Below are positions 1-6,244 of a DNA stretch of 13,821 nt, piece by piece. Position numbers and translations under genes: made by a program. The DNA comes from JAEDES01 sp964616405 (GTDB lineage Bacteria; Bacillota_I; Bacilli_A; RF39; UBA660). The stretch covers positions 1-13,821 of the forward strand of contig CAZTRE010000028.1 in NCBI GenBank assembly GCA_964616405.1, given 5' to 3'. The notes beneath the pieces were generated by a model. The model was not told the DNA's origin. It was given only the letters and a program-made list of their open reading frames with translations, and ran no database searches. How positions within the stretch are numbered: position 1 is the first letter of the stretch; each line of letters begins with the position of its first letter.

Positions 1-35
1 GCCTCTCAGGGGGAGCGACCTCTTAGATAAAAAAC
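1..35. other. GC-rich edge fragment before a terminator, identity unknown
   Basis: The first 28 bases are clearly more GC-rich than the rest of the window and sit directly in front of a plus-oriented hairpin terminator. They could be the 3' end of a plus-strand gene: frame 1 reads ASQGERPLR and stops at TAA 28-30. They could equally be the 3' end of a structured RNA. Too little is visible to choose. The position before a T-tailed hairpin is the only support for a transcript end here. Confidence 0.25.
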
Positions 36-68
36 AAAACAAGGTATTGCCGAATGCCTTGTTTTTTT
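36..68 (+). terminator. Intrinsic terminator, possibly bidirectional
   Basis: An 11-bp stem (38-48 with 53-63, one G-T wobble) closes a GCCG loop and is followed by a T run to 68. It would end a plus-strand transcript entering from left of the window. The A-rich left flank (29-38) also gives a U-rich tail in the minus direction, so it may back up the terminator at 128-151. Confidence 0.75.
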
Positions 69-127
69 CGTATATTAAAGCATATAAAATTAGATATTGA
101 AAATCTACCTATCTAACTAATCTATAA

Positions 128-151
128 CAAAAAAAAGAGGAGAACCTCTTT
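128..151 (-). terminator. Intrinsic terminator of the 152-676 gene
   Basis: The stem pairs AAAGAGG with CCTCTTT (134-140 with 145-151) around a 4-base loop. An A run at 128-133 reads as U's on the minus strand. The hairpin starts on the base next to the TAG stop codon at 152-154, so the 3' UTR is almost nil. Confidence 0.85.
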
Positions 152-676
152 CTAACTTGGTAATTTTGTATAACAAACACCTGTTGTTCCTTCTTTAACA
201 CGCGTTTTTTGAACAAGTGACTGTAACAATATCTCATTATCAGGCAACTCTATAACCGAACAATCAACATTTTCCCATCCACTATTTGGATCATGCTCAT
301 GTAAGGTTAACGGATTAACCCCTTCTACTATTCCACCATTGGGTAACTCTATAACTGAACAATTCGCATCACTCGAAGTGCAAGCTTGTAAAGCTGATGA
401 ATTGATACTTTCCATCAACTTAGATAAATGCTCAATTGGTTTAGGAATTCCATCATCTTTCACATATGCTACAAATAATTTTCTTGAATTACCTTCATCT
501 GTGCATGCTTCAATTGGTACATCCAATTGAATATTACCATCTTCTAAAACAGTAACTTCCAACAAATTTGGGCTTAAACTACTATGATTAAAAGTTGGAA
601 AGAAACTTTCTATGGTTTCCTTTAATTCATCATTATTCCTTACAAATCTAGTTATACTCTCTGTTACGCTTTCCAT
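152..676 (-). CDS. Hypothetical protein with duplicated CSVIELP module
   Basis: This is a 174-residue acidic protein of no family I recognise. There is no signal peptide or membrane segment, so it is probably cytoplasmic unless exported by another route. Five cysteines are present (C58, C99, C106, C139, C168). A short module repeats once: NCSVIELPNG starting at residue 105 and DCSVIELPDN starting at residue 138, 33 residues apart, suggesting an internal duplication. The ATG at 674-676 is well supported: AGGGGG lies about 7 bases upstream, behind a near-consensus promoter at 700-728. The gene has its own terminator and is therefore monocistronic. It lies downstream of two secreted TasA-like genes, but no functional link can be read from the sequence. 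The strong promoter suggests it is a real, well-expressed gene. Confidence 0.8.
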   Translation of the reverse strand: MESVTESITRFVRNNDELKETIESFFPTFNHSSLSPNLLEVTVLEDGNIQLDVPIEACTDEGNSRKLFVAYVKDDGIPKPIEHLSKLMESINSSALQACTSSDANCSVIELPNGGIVEGVNPLTLHEHDPNSGWENVDCSVIELPDNEILLQSLVQKTRVKEGTTGVCYTKLPS

Positions 677-699
677 AGTTTTCCCCCTAACTGCAGCAT

Positions 700-728
700 G
701 TTATAGCAGATTTTGAATAATCTGTCAA
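700..728 (-). promoter_or_regulatory. Near-consensus SigA promoter of the 152-676 gene
   Basis: On the minus strand a perfect TTGACA -35 (723-728) is separated by exactly 17 bases from TATAAC (700-705), five of six matches to the -10 consensus. A start about 7 bases downstream would leave a 5' UTR of about 16-20 bases that contains the AGGGGG ribosome binding site. Confidence 0.85.
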
Positions 729-814
729 ATTTTATAGGCCATTACCTATTAAATATTATTTGCATTTATCCAGAAACATTATCTTTTAATTTACATTTTC
801 ACCAATTTTTACAC

Positions 815-843
815 AAAAAAATCCAAACTAATATATTAGTTTG
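815..843 (-). terminator. Intrinsic terminator of the 869-1483 gene
   Basis: A perfect 20-base palindrome (824-843; arms CAAACTAA and TTAGTTTG) is followed on the minus strand by GA and a run of seven U's (815-821). It lies 25 bases beyond the stop codon at 869-871. Confidence 0.85.
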
Positions 844-868
844 AATTTTAATTCTTCATATAATTTTT

Positions 869-1483
869 TTAGCTATGAGCTTGTTCAAAGCCTAAAGTCA
901 CACTATATTCCATATTAACACCACCTTCAGGTAGTTTGGGTTGTTCCATTCCTAAAACAGCCGAATCAAACCATGCATAATCAACATGCCCCCTAAGTGA
1001 TTCACCTGGTTGAATAGTAATATTTGCTGCCTCAACTGCTGAATCACTAAACATCGCTTCGCCGCCATCAGATGCTGCAATATCATAATATGCAACTAAA
1101 AGGTTTACTCTATCTACATACCCAGAATCTCCCGCTACTAATTCACCATCATTGAAAAGTTTTGATACATCATAATTATTAGGAGAATCGACTGTTTTTA
1201 AAACAGCTGGTATTGTCCCATTATTAGTTATTGTAATGGTAAATCTTGAATTATCACCCGGTTTTGTCATATTACTTGTCGTGGTTATAGTATTTCCTTC
1301 TACTTTACATGTTCCACTTGGCCCGTCACCACCATAATATTCACAAGTGTAATCCAAATCAAAGCTTCCCGATGCCTTAGCTGTTCCCTTAATTTCAATA
1401 TTTTTGGAAAAATATGCATAACCTATTATCATTGTTACTACTAGTGCAAATATTCCTATTATTATTCCTTTTTTCTTATTCAT
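869..1483 (-). CDS. TasA/camelysin-like secreted protein, paralogue 1
   Basis: A 204-residue exported protein. A basic start (MNKKK) and a hydrophobic segment (about 6-25) ending GYAYFSKN form a SipW-type signal peptide. The mature part begins with a KGTAKASGSFDL stretch like that of TasA/camelysin (CalY) proteins. KPGDNSRFTITITNNGTI (about 74-91) is the beta-sandwich strand pattern seen in the same family. Two cysteines (about C47 and C59) flank a loop ending CKVEG and may form a disulfide. There is no LPXTG or C-terminal membrane segment, so the product is probably released, polymerised or held by an uncleaved N-terminus. TasA-family proteins form extracellular fibres; that role here is inference. 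The first 36 residues are nearly identical to those of the 1801-2502 product. The ATG follows AGGAGGT (1492-1498) by 8 bases. It is monocistronic, with a G-tract promoter just upstream. Confidence 0.82.
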   Translation of the reverse strand: MNKKKGIIIGIFALVVTMIIGYAYFSKNIEIKGTAKASGSFDLDYTCEYYGGDGPSGTCKVEGNTITTTSNMTKPGDNSRFTITITNNGTIPAVLKTVDSPNNYDVSKLFNDGELVAGDSGYVDRVNLLVAYYDIAASDGGEAMFSDSAVEAANITIQPGESLRGHVDYAWFDSAVLGMEQPKLPEGGVNMEYSVTLGFEQAHS

Positions 1484-1508
1484 TTTTATCTACCTCCTAT
1501 TCTATTTT

Positions 1509-1536
1509 AGAATAACACCCCCCCCCCCCACGTCAA
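1509..1536 (-). promoter_or_regulatory. Putative G-tract (phase-variable) promoter of TasA-like paralogue 1
   Basis: Minus strand: TTGACG (-35, 1531-1536), then T, 12 consecutive G's (1518-1529) and TGT, then TATTCT (-10, 1509-1514). The spacer is 16 bases and an extended -10 TGn precedes the hexamer. The predicted start is about 20 bases upstream of the ATG, just ahead of the AGGAGGT site. A homopolymer in the spacer would change -35/-10 spacing when it slips. TAAAAT at 1504-1509 is an alternative -10, but its spacing would be 21. Confidence 0.6.
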
Positions 1537-1561
1537 GTGGCGGGTGGAGGGCTTGTCAGTT
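1518..1561. repeat. 44-base GC-rich direct repeat, copy 1
   Basis: It is identical over 44 bases to 2548-2591: a run of 12 C, then ACGTCAAGTGGCGGGTGGAG, then GGCTTGTCAGTT (plus strand). Similarity continues for about nine more bases on the right with two differences. The plus strand contains GGCGGGTGGAGGG (1539-1551), four G-tracts separated by single bases. On the coding strand the repeat carries the -35 box and the G12 spacer. Confidence 0.9.
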
Positions 1562-1562
1562 A

Positions 1563-1588
1563 TTTACACTAATTTGTGTAGTGGTAAA
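1563..1588. repeat. Imperfect inverted repeat beside the GC-rich repeat
   Basis: TTTACACTA (1563-1571) pairs with TAGT, a bulged G and GTAAA (1579-1588) around a 7-base loop. There is no U-run, so it is not a terminator. Copy 2 of the GC-rich repeat lacks the right arm. It could be an operator or part of a mobile-element end. Confidence 0.35.
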
Positions 1589-1726
1589 CTAAAAGTAGAT
1601 AACCAAAGCGGCATGTAGACAACTTTATATTTATTTATAAACCACTCATTTTTTCAATATATAGCTTCTTTAAAACATTTAAACATAATAAGTTAATAAA
1701 TTTTAAAGTGTTATATTCATAAACAT

Positions 1727-1757
1727 AAAAAAAGTGCAAAATTCTTTACACTTTTTT
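1727..1757 (-). terminator. Intrinsic terminator of the 1801-2502 gene
   Basis: Stem AAAAAAGTG / CACTTTTTT (arms 1728-1736 and 1749-1757), extended inward by AAA/TTT across one mismatch, with an ATTC loop. The A-rich left arm gives a U-rich 3' end on the minus strand. It lies about 44 bases beyond the stop codon. Confidence 0.75.
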
Positions 1758-1800
1758 AATACTCATTAACACATTGAATAATATTTGTTAATAATTTCAG

Positions 1801-2502
1801 TTAATTTGATTTTTGAGTAAACGCCAAATCAAGCTGGGTTTCATTAGTAACTAAAAATGCACCGCTACTATTATTACCATAATATAATTGAAATTCGATA
1901 AACATCGCCAAATATAAACTCTCACCTGGTCTTAAAAAAATATTATTGTTTTCATCCATAAAATAAGAAACATCTTCATCAAGATGAGTAACTATTGTTC
2001 CATCAGCCTTCTCGAAAGCCACCGGTTCTACAATTGTATAAATATATGATGAATTTAGAGAATCATATTCTGCACATTCGCTATCTTCTATAGTTCCATT
2101 TAATTCTCCATTAATACCATCAACACACGTTTTACGCTTTTTAAGTTGAGCTCCTTTCAATGCATCTAATTTAGCATCAATTGTACCAGTATTCGTAATT
2201 TTAGTAGTAAAATATCTTGCTGCCCCTGGATATTTAAGATCTGAATGAAAACTAACCGTTGTTCCCTCTACTGAACAAGAATCATTTTCATAGCCACCTT
2301 CTTTAGGAAAATATTCACTTGTTTCAAGTAAAGACGTAAATTTTGAATTTATCCCGCTTTCACAAGTTGCAGCAAGTGAAAAATCACCTTCAGCTGTTGC
2401 AGTTCCTTTTATCTCGATATTTTTACCAAACAAAGCATATCCTACTACCATTGTTAAAATAAGTGCAAATGCTCCGATTATTATTCCTTTTTTCTTATTC
2501 AT
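1801..2502 (-). CDS. TasA/camelysin-like secreted protein, paralogue 2
   Basis: A 233-residue exported protein, tandem paralogue of the 869-1483 product. It has the same MNKKKGIIIG start, the same hydrophobic segment (about 6-25) ending GYALFGKN, and the same KGTATAEGDFSL junction, fitting a SipW-type signal peptide. The mature domain repeats the cysteine-loop layout (ATCES near residue 47, then CSVEGTTV near residue 76). It also has the strand pattern YPGAARYFTTKITNTGTID typical of TasA/camelysin-like beta sandwiches. It adds an extra cysteine-bounded loop (KTCVDGINGEL to SECAEY) absent from paralogue 1, so the two mature proteins differ most in their exposed loops. No cell-wall sorting signal is visible. 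The ATG at 2500-2502 follows GAAAGG by about 10 bases. A G-tract promoter lies just upstream and a terminator downstream, so it is monocistronic. Fibre formation or surface display is inferred from the family. Confidence 0.82.
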   Translation of the reverse strand: MNKKKGIIIGAFALILTMVVGYALFGKNIEIKGTATAEGDFSLAATCESGINSKFTSLLETSEYFPKEGGYENDSCSVEGTTVSFHSDLKYPGAARYFTTKITNTGTIDAKLDALKGAQLKKRKTCVDGINGELNGTIEDSECAEYDSLNSSYIYTIVEPVAFEKADGTIVTHLDEDVSYFMDENNNIFLRPGESLYLAMFIEFQLYYGNNSSGAFLVTNETQLDLAFTQKSN

Positions 2503-2537
2503 CTTTATCCTACCTTTCTTAATTTTATTATATTTTT

Positions 2538-2566
2538 ATAGTAACATCCCCCCCCCCCCACGTCAA
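2538..2566 (-). promoter_or_regulatory. Putative G-tract (phase-variable) promoter of TasA-like paralogue 2
   Basis: Minus strand: TTGACG (2561-2566), then T, 12 G's (2548-2559) and ATGT, then TACTAT (2538-2543). The spacer is 17 bases, the SigA optimum, with an extended -10 TGn. The layout matches the promoter of paralogue 1 but the spacer is one base longer. TATAAA at 2535-2540 is a second -10 candidate with spacing 20, which would become optimal if the G run lost three bases. Confidence 0.6.
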
Positions 2567-2591
2567 GTGGCGGGTGGAGGGCTTGTCAGTT
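2548..2591. repeat. 44-base GC-rich direct repeat, copy 2
   Basis: It is identical to 1518-1561 and lies 1030 bases away in the same orientation, including the 12-base C run and GGCGGGTGGAGGG (2569-2581). The two copies bracket the whole of paralogue 2 and its terminator, so recombination between them would excise that gene. Confidence 0.9.
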
Positions 2592-2620
2592 CTTTACATT
2601 AAATCTATAATTTATTGCAC

Positions 2621-2655
2621 AAAAAAACTCATCTTTTTTCATCAAAAATGAGTTT
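2621..2655 (-). terminator. Intrinsic terminator of nifJ
   Basis: Stem AAACTCAT / ATGAGTTT (2625-2632 with 2648-2655), a 15-base loop, and a minus-strand U run over 2621-2624 continuing the stem U's. It lies 11 bases beyond the TAA stop at 2667-2669. Confidence 0.85.
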
Positions 2656-2666
2656 CTTACAAAAAT

Positions 2667-5600
2667 TTATTTATCTTTATTTTCTGCCAAAGATACATAA
2701 TAATTATATCTATTTTCCGCATTAATTTTATTTTGTTTTAACATTTCATCAGCATTCTTCGAAATTTTCTTCAAGGAACGATATCTATCTTCTCCCAAAA
2801 GATAATCTTCATACTTAGAGAAATCTGCTTTACTATCCATCTTAAACTCTTCCGTTATTGGATTGTAGTGAAATAATGGGAAGTATCCCGATAAAGTAGC
2901 ATCTTTTTCTTCTTGAATACTATTCTTCATTCCCTTAATAATTCCCTGAGCAATACATGGTGCATAAGCAATAACAATACTTGGTCCATCATAAGCCTCA
3001 GCCTCTTTCAAAACTTTTATTGTCTGAGCAGGATTTGCTCCCATTGAAATTGTGCCCACATATACATGTGGATAGGTTAACGCAATCTTAGCTAAATCCT
3101 TCTTCGCGCTTTCCTTACCATTAGAAGCAAATTTCGCAACTGCTCCAGTTCTTGTTGATTTAGAAGCTTGTCCTCCAGTGTTTGAATAAACCTCTGTATC
3201 TAATACCAAAATATTAACATTTTCCCTATTCGCAAGAACATGATCAATACCATTATAACCAATATCATATGCCCAGCCATCTCCACCAATCATCCAAACA
3301 CTTCTAGGCATTACAAAATCTTTTAATTTAGCTAATCCTTCGATTTTTGTATCATCAATTACTTCAAGTAAAGCTGCCGCATTCTCTTCATTTATTTTCT
3401 CAGCATAATTCTTATAAATATCTTTTTCACTTTTCTTAACTAGTTTCATATTACTCATAATCATATGAACAATGCGATCCTTAATTACATCATCAGCAAT
3501 CTTTATACCATAACCAAATTCTGCATTATCCTCAAACAAAGAATTTGCCCAAGGCACTGAATAAGGCATACTAGGCACGCTAGCACCATAAATAGAAGAG
3601 CAGCCCGTTGCATTCGCAATCATCATTCTATCCCCAAATAACTGTGTTAGAAGCTTTAAATAAGGTGTTTCACCACATCCAGCACAAGCTCCTGGAAATT
3701 CAAATTTTGGTTTTTTAAACTGACTACCTTTAACTGTATTAGTAGGCATTACTTCTTCCTTATAACTTACTTCATTAAATAAATATTTATATTCTTCATC
3801 CTTTTTAAGTTTCTTAAGCTCGTCTTTAGCTCTCATAATAATAGCCTTAGCTCCTTGCTTACCAGGACAAACTTCACTACATAATCCACAACCAGTACAA
3901 TCTTCTAAACTAGCCCCAATACTAAATTTATAATCTTTATCTTTAATATTAGCATTAATTAAATTATTACTTACAACTTCAGGAGCATCAATTTGTTCTT
4001 TTTCATTTAACAAGAAAGGTCTAATTACTCCATGTGGACAAACAAAAGAACATAAATTACATGAAATACAATTACTAGAGTCATAACAAGGCCCCATATC
4101 CGAAACATCACGTTTTTCTTGCTTTGATGTCCCAGCTTCTACAGTTCCATCTGGATTCTTAATAAAAGTACTGACTGGTAAACTATCTCCTTCCATTGAT
4201 TCAATCACTTGAAAAGTATTTTTCTTGCCCACTAAATCTTCTACAAAATCTACATATGGCAATTTAACTGGCACTAAACTTTCTAAACTTCGTTTAATCG
4301 CCTTAATATTCTTATTAACTAAATCTCCACCCTTATTCGCAAATCTAACCGCTAAGCTTTCCTCAATCTTTCCAATTGCGAAATTAAAATCAATAATCTT
4401 TCCAATCTTAAATATTAATACTTCCATAATGGAACTAATCTTACCAGGAATACCAGTTTCTCTCGCAATACTATCCGCATCAATTATAAACATCCTTATA
4501 TTTCTACTTTGTAATATCTTTTTATCATGACTAGTCATTAGACCTAACACATCATCTGGACTCTTTGATGTATTAACAATAAATACTCCCTTATTTTCAA
4601 TTTTTTCAAGCATTCTTAATCTTTTCAAATAAGAATCTTTTGTACAAACGACAATACTTGCTTTTTCTACATAATAAGTTTCTCTAATAGGCTTCTTACC
4701 AAATCTTAAATTAGAGATAGTTACTCCACCACTCTTTTTAGAATCATATTGAAAATATCCTTGAACATAAGCATTTGTATACGTCCCCGTAATCTTCATC
4801 AAATCCTTTGATGCCGAAACCATTCCATCACTACCGAATCCATATACTATAAACTCAACATTCTTATTTGGTAATTTAAATGACTTATCATAAGCAATTG
4901 ATAAATTAGTTACATCATCACAAATACCAAGTGTAAAGTTATTATGAACATCTCTTGTATCTAAAAAGTCAAATAAAGCCTTAATCATAGCTGGAGTTGT
5001 ATTCTTACTAGAAAGACCATATCTTCCACCATAAACCGCAACTTTTGCATCAACTTCTTTAATAGTCTTAATAACATCTAAATATAAAGGTTCCCCAGTA
5101 GCACCAGGTTCTTTAGTACGATCAAGTACCGCAATCTTTTTAACCGTTTTTGGTAATGCCTTAAGAAAATATTTTGTACTAAATGGTCTATATAAATGTA
5201 CTTCCACCAACCCAATATTTTCATGTTTTACATCCGTTAAATAATCGATTGTCTCTTTAATTGTCTCACATACAGATCCCATCGCTACAATAACCTTAGT
5301 TGCATTTTTACTGCCATAATAATTAAATGGTTGATAATTTTCTCCTGTTATCTTATTAATTTCCTGCATATATTCATTAACAATATCAGGAACTTTATCA
5401 TAGTAACTATTTCTAACCTCTGTTGCCTGAAAATAAATATCCTCATTTTGGGCAGTTCCATGAATTTGTGGTTTACTTGGATTCATAGCCCTTTCCCTAA
5501 ACTCATTTAAACTTCTCTCATCAATTAATTTCTTTAGTTTATCAGTATCAATTACTTCCACCTTTTGTAATTCATGACTTGTCCTAAAACCATCAAAAAA

Positions 5601-6098
5601 ATTTATAAAAGGTATTCTCCCCTTTATAGCCGATAAATGAGCCACTCCCGTTAAATCCATTACTTGTTGTACTGAACTAGATGCAAGCATCGCAAAGCCT
5701 GTACTTCTAGCTGCATAAATATCTTGATGATCACCAAATATGGATAATGCATGTGTTGCCAAACTTCGAGCAGCTACATTGATTACACATGGAAGCATTT
5801 CTCCTGCAATCTTATACATATTAGGAAGCATTAACAATAACCCTTGACTAGCTGTATATGTTGTTGTTAAGCACCCTGCTAGTAAAGAACCATGAACCAT
5901 TCCTGCAGCTCCCGCCTCTGATTGCATTTCCACTACTTTAACCGGTGTTCCAAAATAATTAACTCTTCCTTCATTACTCCACTTATCTGTTAACTCAGCC
6001 ATAGGTGAAGCTGGAGTTATTGGATAAATTCCTGCTACCTCAGTAAAGTTATAAGACACATAACTACATGCCTCATTACCATCCATTATTCTTTTCAT
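2667..6098 (-). CDS. nifJ: Pyruvate:ferredoxin (flavodoxin) oxidoreductase
   Basis: It oxidatively decarboxylates pyruvate with CoA to acetyl-CoA and CO2, reducing ferredoxin or flavodoxin; it is a cytoplasmic key enzyme of anaerobic fermentation. At 1143 residues it is full length for the single-chain homodimeric type. Visible domains: N-terminal pyrimidine-binding POR domain (YPITPASPMAE), the GATGEPLY region, a gamma-type domain (GFGSDGMVSASK, GYFQYDSKKSGG), and a two-cluster ferredoxin domain (C677, C680, C683, C687 and C734, C737, C740, C744). The C-terminal TPP domain has GDGWAYDIGYNG (about 939) through NTGG (about 971). The proximal-cluster cysteines are also present: C805 and C808 in CAGC, then ATGCSS and APCIAQG. 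I chose the ATG at 6096-6098 because GAAAGG (6108-6113) is 9 bases upstream and nifJ proteins commonly begin MKRIMDGN. An in-frame ATG at 6105-6107 abuts that site. Monocistronic. Confidence 0.97.
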   Translation of the reverse strand: MKRIMDGNEACSYVSYNFTEVAGIYPITPASPMAELTDKWSNEGRVNYFGTPVKVVEMQSEAGAAGMVHGSLLAGCLTTTYTASQGLLLMLPNMYKIAGEMLPCVINVAARSLATHALSIFGDHQDIYAARSTGFAMLASSSVQQVMDLTGVAHLSAIKGRIPFINFFDGFRTSHELQKVEVIDTDKLKKLIDERSLNEFRERAMNPSKPQIHGTAQNEDIYFQATEVRNSYYDKVPDIVNEYMQEINKITGENYQPFNYYGSKNATKVIVAMGSVCETIKETIDYLTDVKHENIGLVEVHLYRPFSTKYFLKALPKTVKKIAVLDRTKEPGATGEPLYLDVIKTIKEVDAKVAVYGGRYGLSSKNTTPAMIKALFDFLDTRDVHNNFTLGICDDVTNLSIAYDKSFKLPNKNVEFIVYGFGSDGMVSASKDLMKITGTYTNAYVQGYFQYDSKKSGGVTISNLRFGKKPIRETYYVEKASIVVCTKDSYLKRLRMLEKIENKGVFIVNTSKSPDDVLGLMTSHDKKILQSRNIRMFIIDADSIARETGIPGKISSIMEVLIFKIGKIIDFNFAIGKIEESLAVRFANKGGDLVNKNIKAIKRSLESLVPVKLPYVDFVEDLVGKKNTFQVIESMEGDSLPVSTFIKNPDGTVEAGTSKQEKRDVSDMGPCYDSSNCISCNLCSFVCPHGVIRPFLLNEKEQIDAPEVVSNNLINANIKDKDYKFSIGASLEDCTGCGLCSEVCPGKQGAKAIIMRAKDELKKLKKDEEYKYLFNEVSYKEEVMPTNTVKGSQFKKPKFEFPGACAGCGETPYLKLLTQLFGDRMMIANATGCSSIYGASVPSMPYSVPWANSLFEDNAEFGYGIKIADDVIKDRIVHMIMSNMKLVKKSEKDIYKNYAEKINEENAAALLEVIDDTKIEGLAKLKDFVMPRSVWMIGGDGWAYDIGYNGIDHVLANRENVNILVLDTEVYSNTGGQASKSTRTGAVAKFASNGKESAKKDLAKIALTYPHVYVGTISMGANPAQTIKVLKEAEAYDGPSIVIAYAPCIAQGIIKGMKNSIQEEKDATLSGYFPLFHYNPITEEFKMDSKADFSKYEDYLLGEDRYRSLKKISKNADEMLKQNKINAENRYNYYVSLAENKDK

Positions 6099-6122
6099 CG
6101 TAACCATCCTTTCACTACATTA

Positions 6123-6128
6123 ATTATA
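6123..6128 (-). promoter_or_regulatory. Probable -10 box of nifJ
   Basis: A perfect TATAAT on the minus strand lies 24 bases before the chosen nifJ start, giving a short leader that includes GAAAGG. No good -35 is found at 16-18 bases; the position falls in the T run of the preceding terminator. The promoter may therefore depend on an activator or on flanking AT-rich DNA. Confidence 0.5.
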
Positions 6129-6142
6129 TCTCAAACCTACTT

Positions 6143-6171
6143 AAAAAAAAAGAATTTCCCACAAGAAATTC
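6143..6171 (-). terminator. Intrinsic terminator of the SGNH gene
   Basis: Stem GAATTTC / GAAATTC (6152-6158 with 6165-6171), a 6-base loop, and nine U's on the minus strand (6143-6151). It lies about 73 bases downstream of the stop at 6245-6247 and isolates the SGNH gene from nifJ. Confidence 0.85.
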
Positions 6172-6244
6172 CTAAATTAGTATCACCTATAATTACCAAC
6201 ACTCTTATACTAATTCAAATAACTATAAAAAATAATTTATTTAA

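Larger units (their letters stand above)
1484..1800. other. 317-base intergenic region between the two TasA-like genes
   Basis: From right to left it holds the terminator of the upstream paralogue (1727-1757), an AT-rich stretch with nothing I recognise (about 1624-1726), and three similar short motifs at 1578-1623. It then holds a bulged hairpin (1563-1588), the 44-base GC-rich repeat (1518-1561) with the G-tract promoter, and the ribosome binding site of paralogue 1. I see no open reading frame worth calling. Confidence 0.7.

Noticed and set aside
90..116. Inverted repeat TTAGATA / TATCTAA in the left intergenic region
   Set aside because: A 7-bp AT-rich stem with a 13-base loop and no U run is not unusual at this base composition.
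1518..1529. 12-base C run as an assembly or sequencing artefact
   Set aside because: It occurs twice at the same place relative to two genes, inside 32 further identical bases and at sensible promoter spacing. The exact count of 12 may still be uncertain.
1518..2591. CRISPR array or integron cassette array suggested by repeats flanking a gene
   Set aside because: There are only two repeats 1030 bases apart, with no cas genes, no integrase and no attC-type core sites. A duplicated promoter element explains them better.
4225..4530. Plus-strand open frame of 101 codons
   Set aside because: It lies inside nifJ on the opposite strand, which is intact with all domains; no promoter or ribosome binding site supports it.
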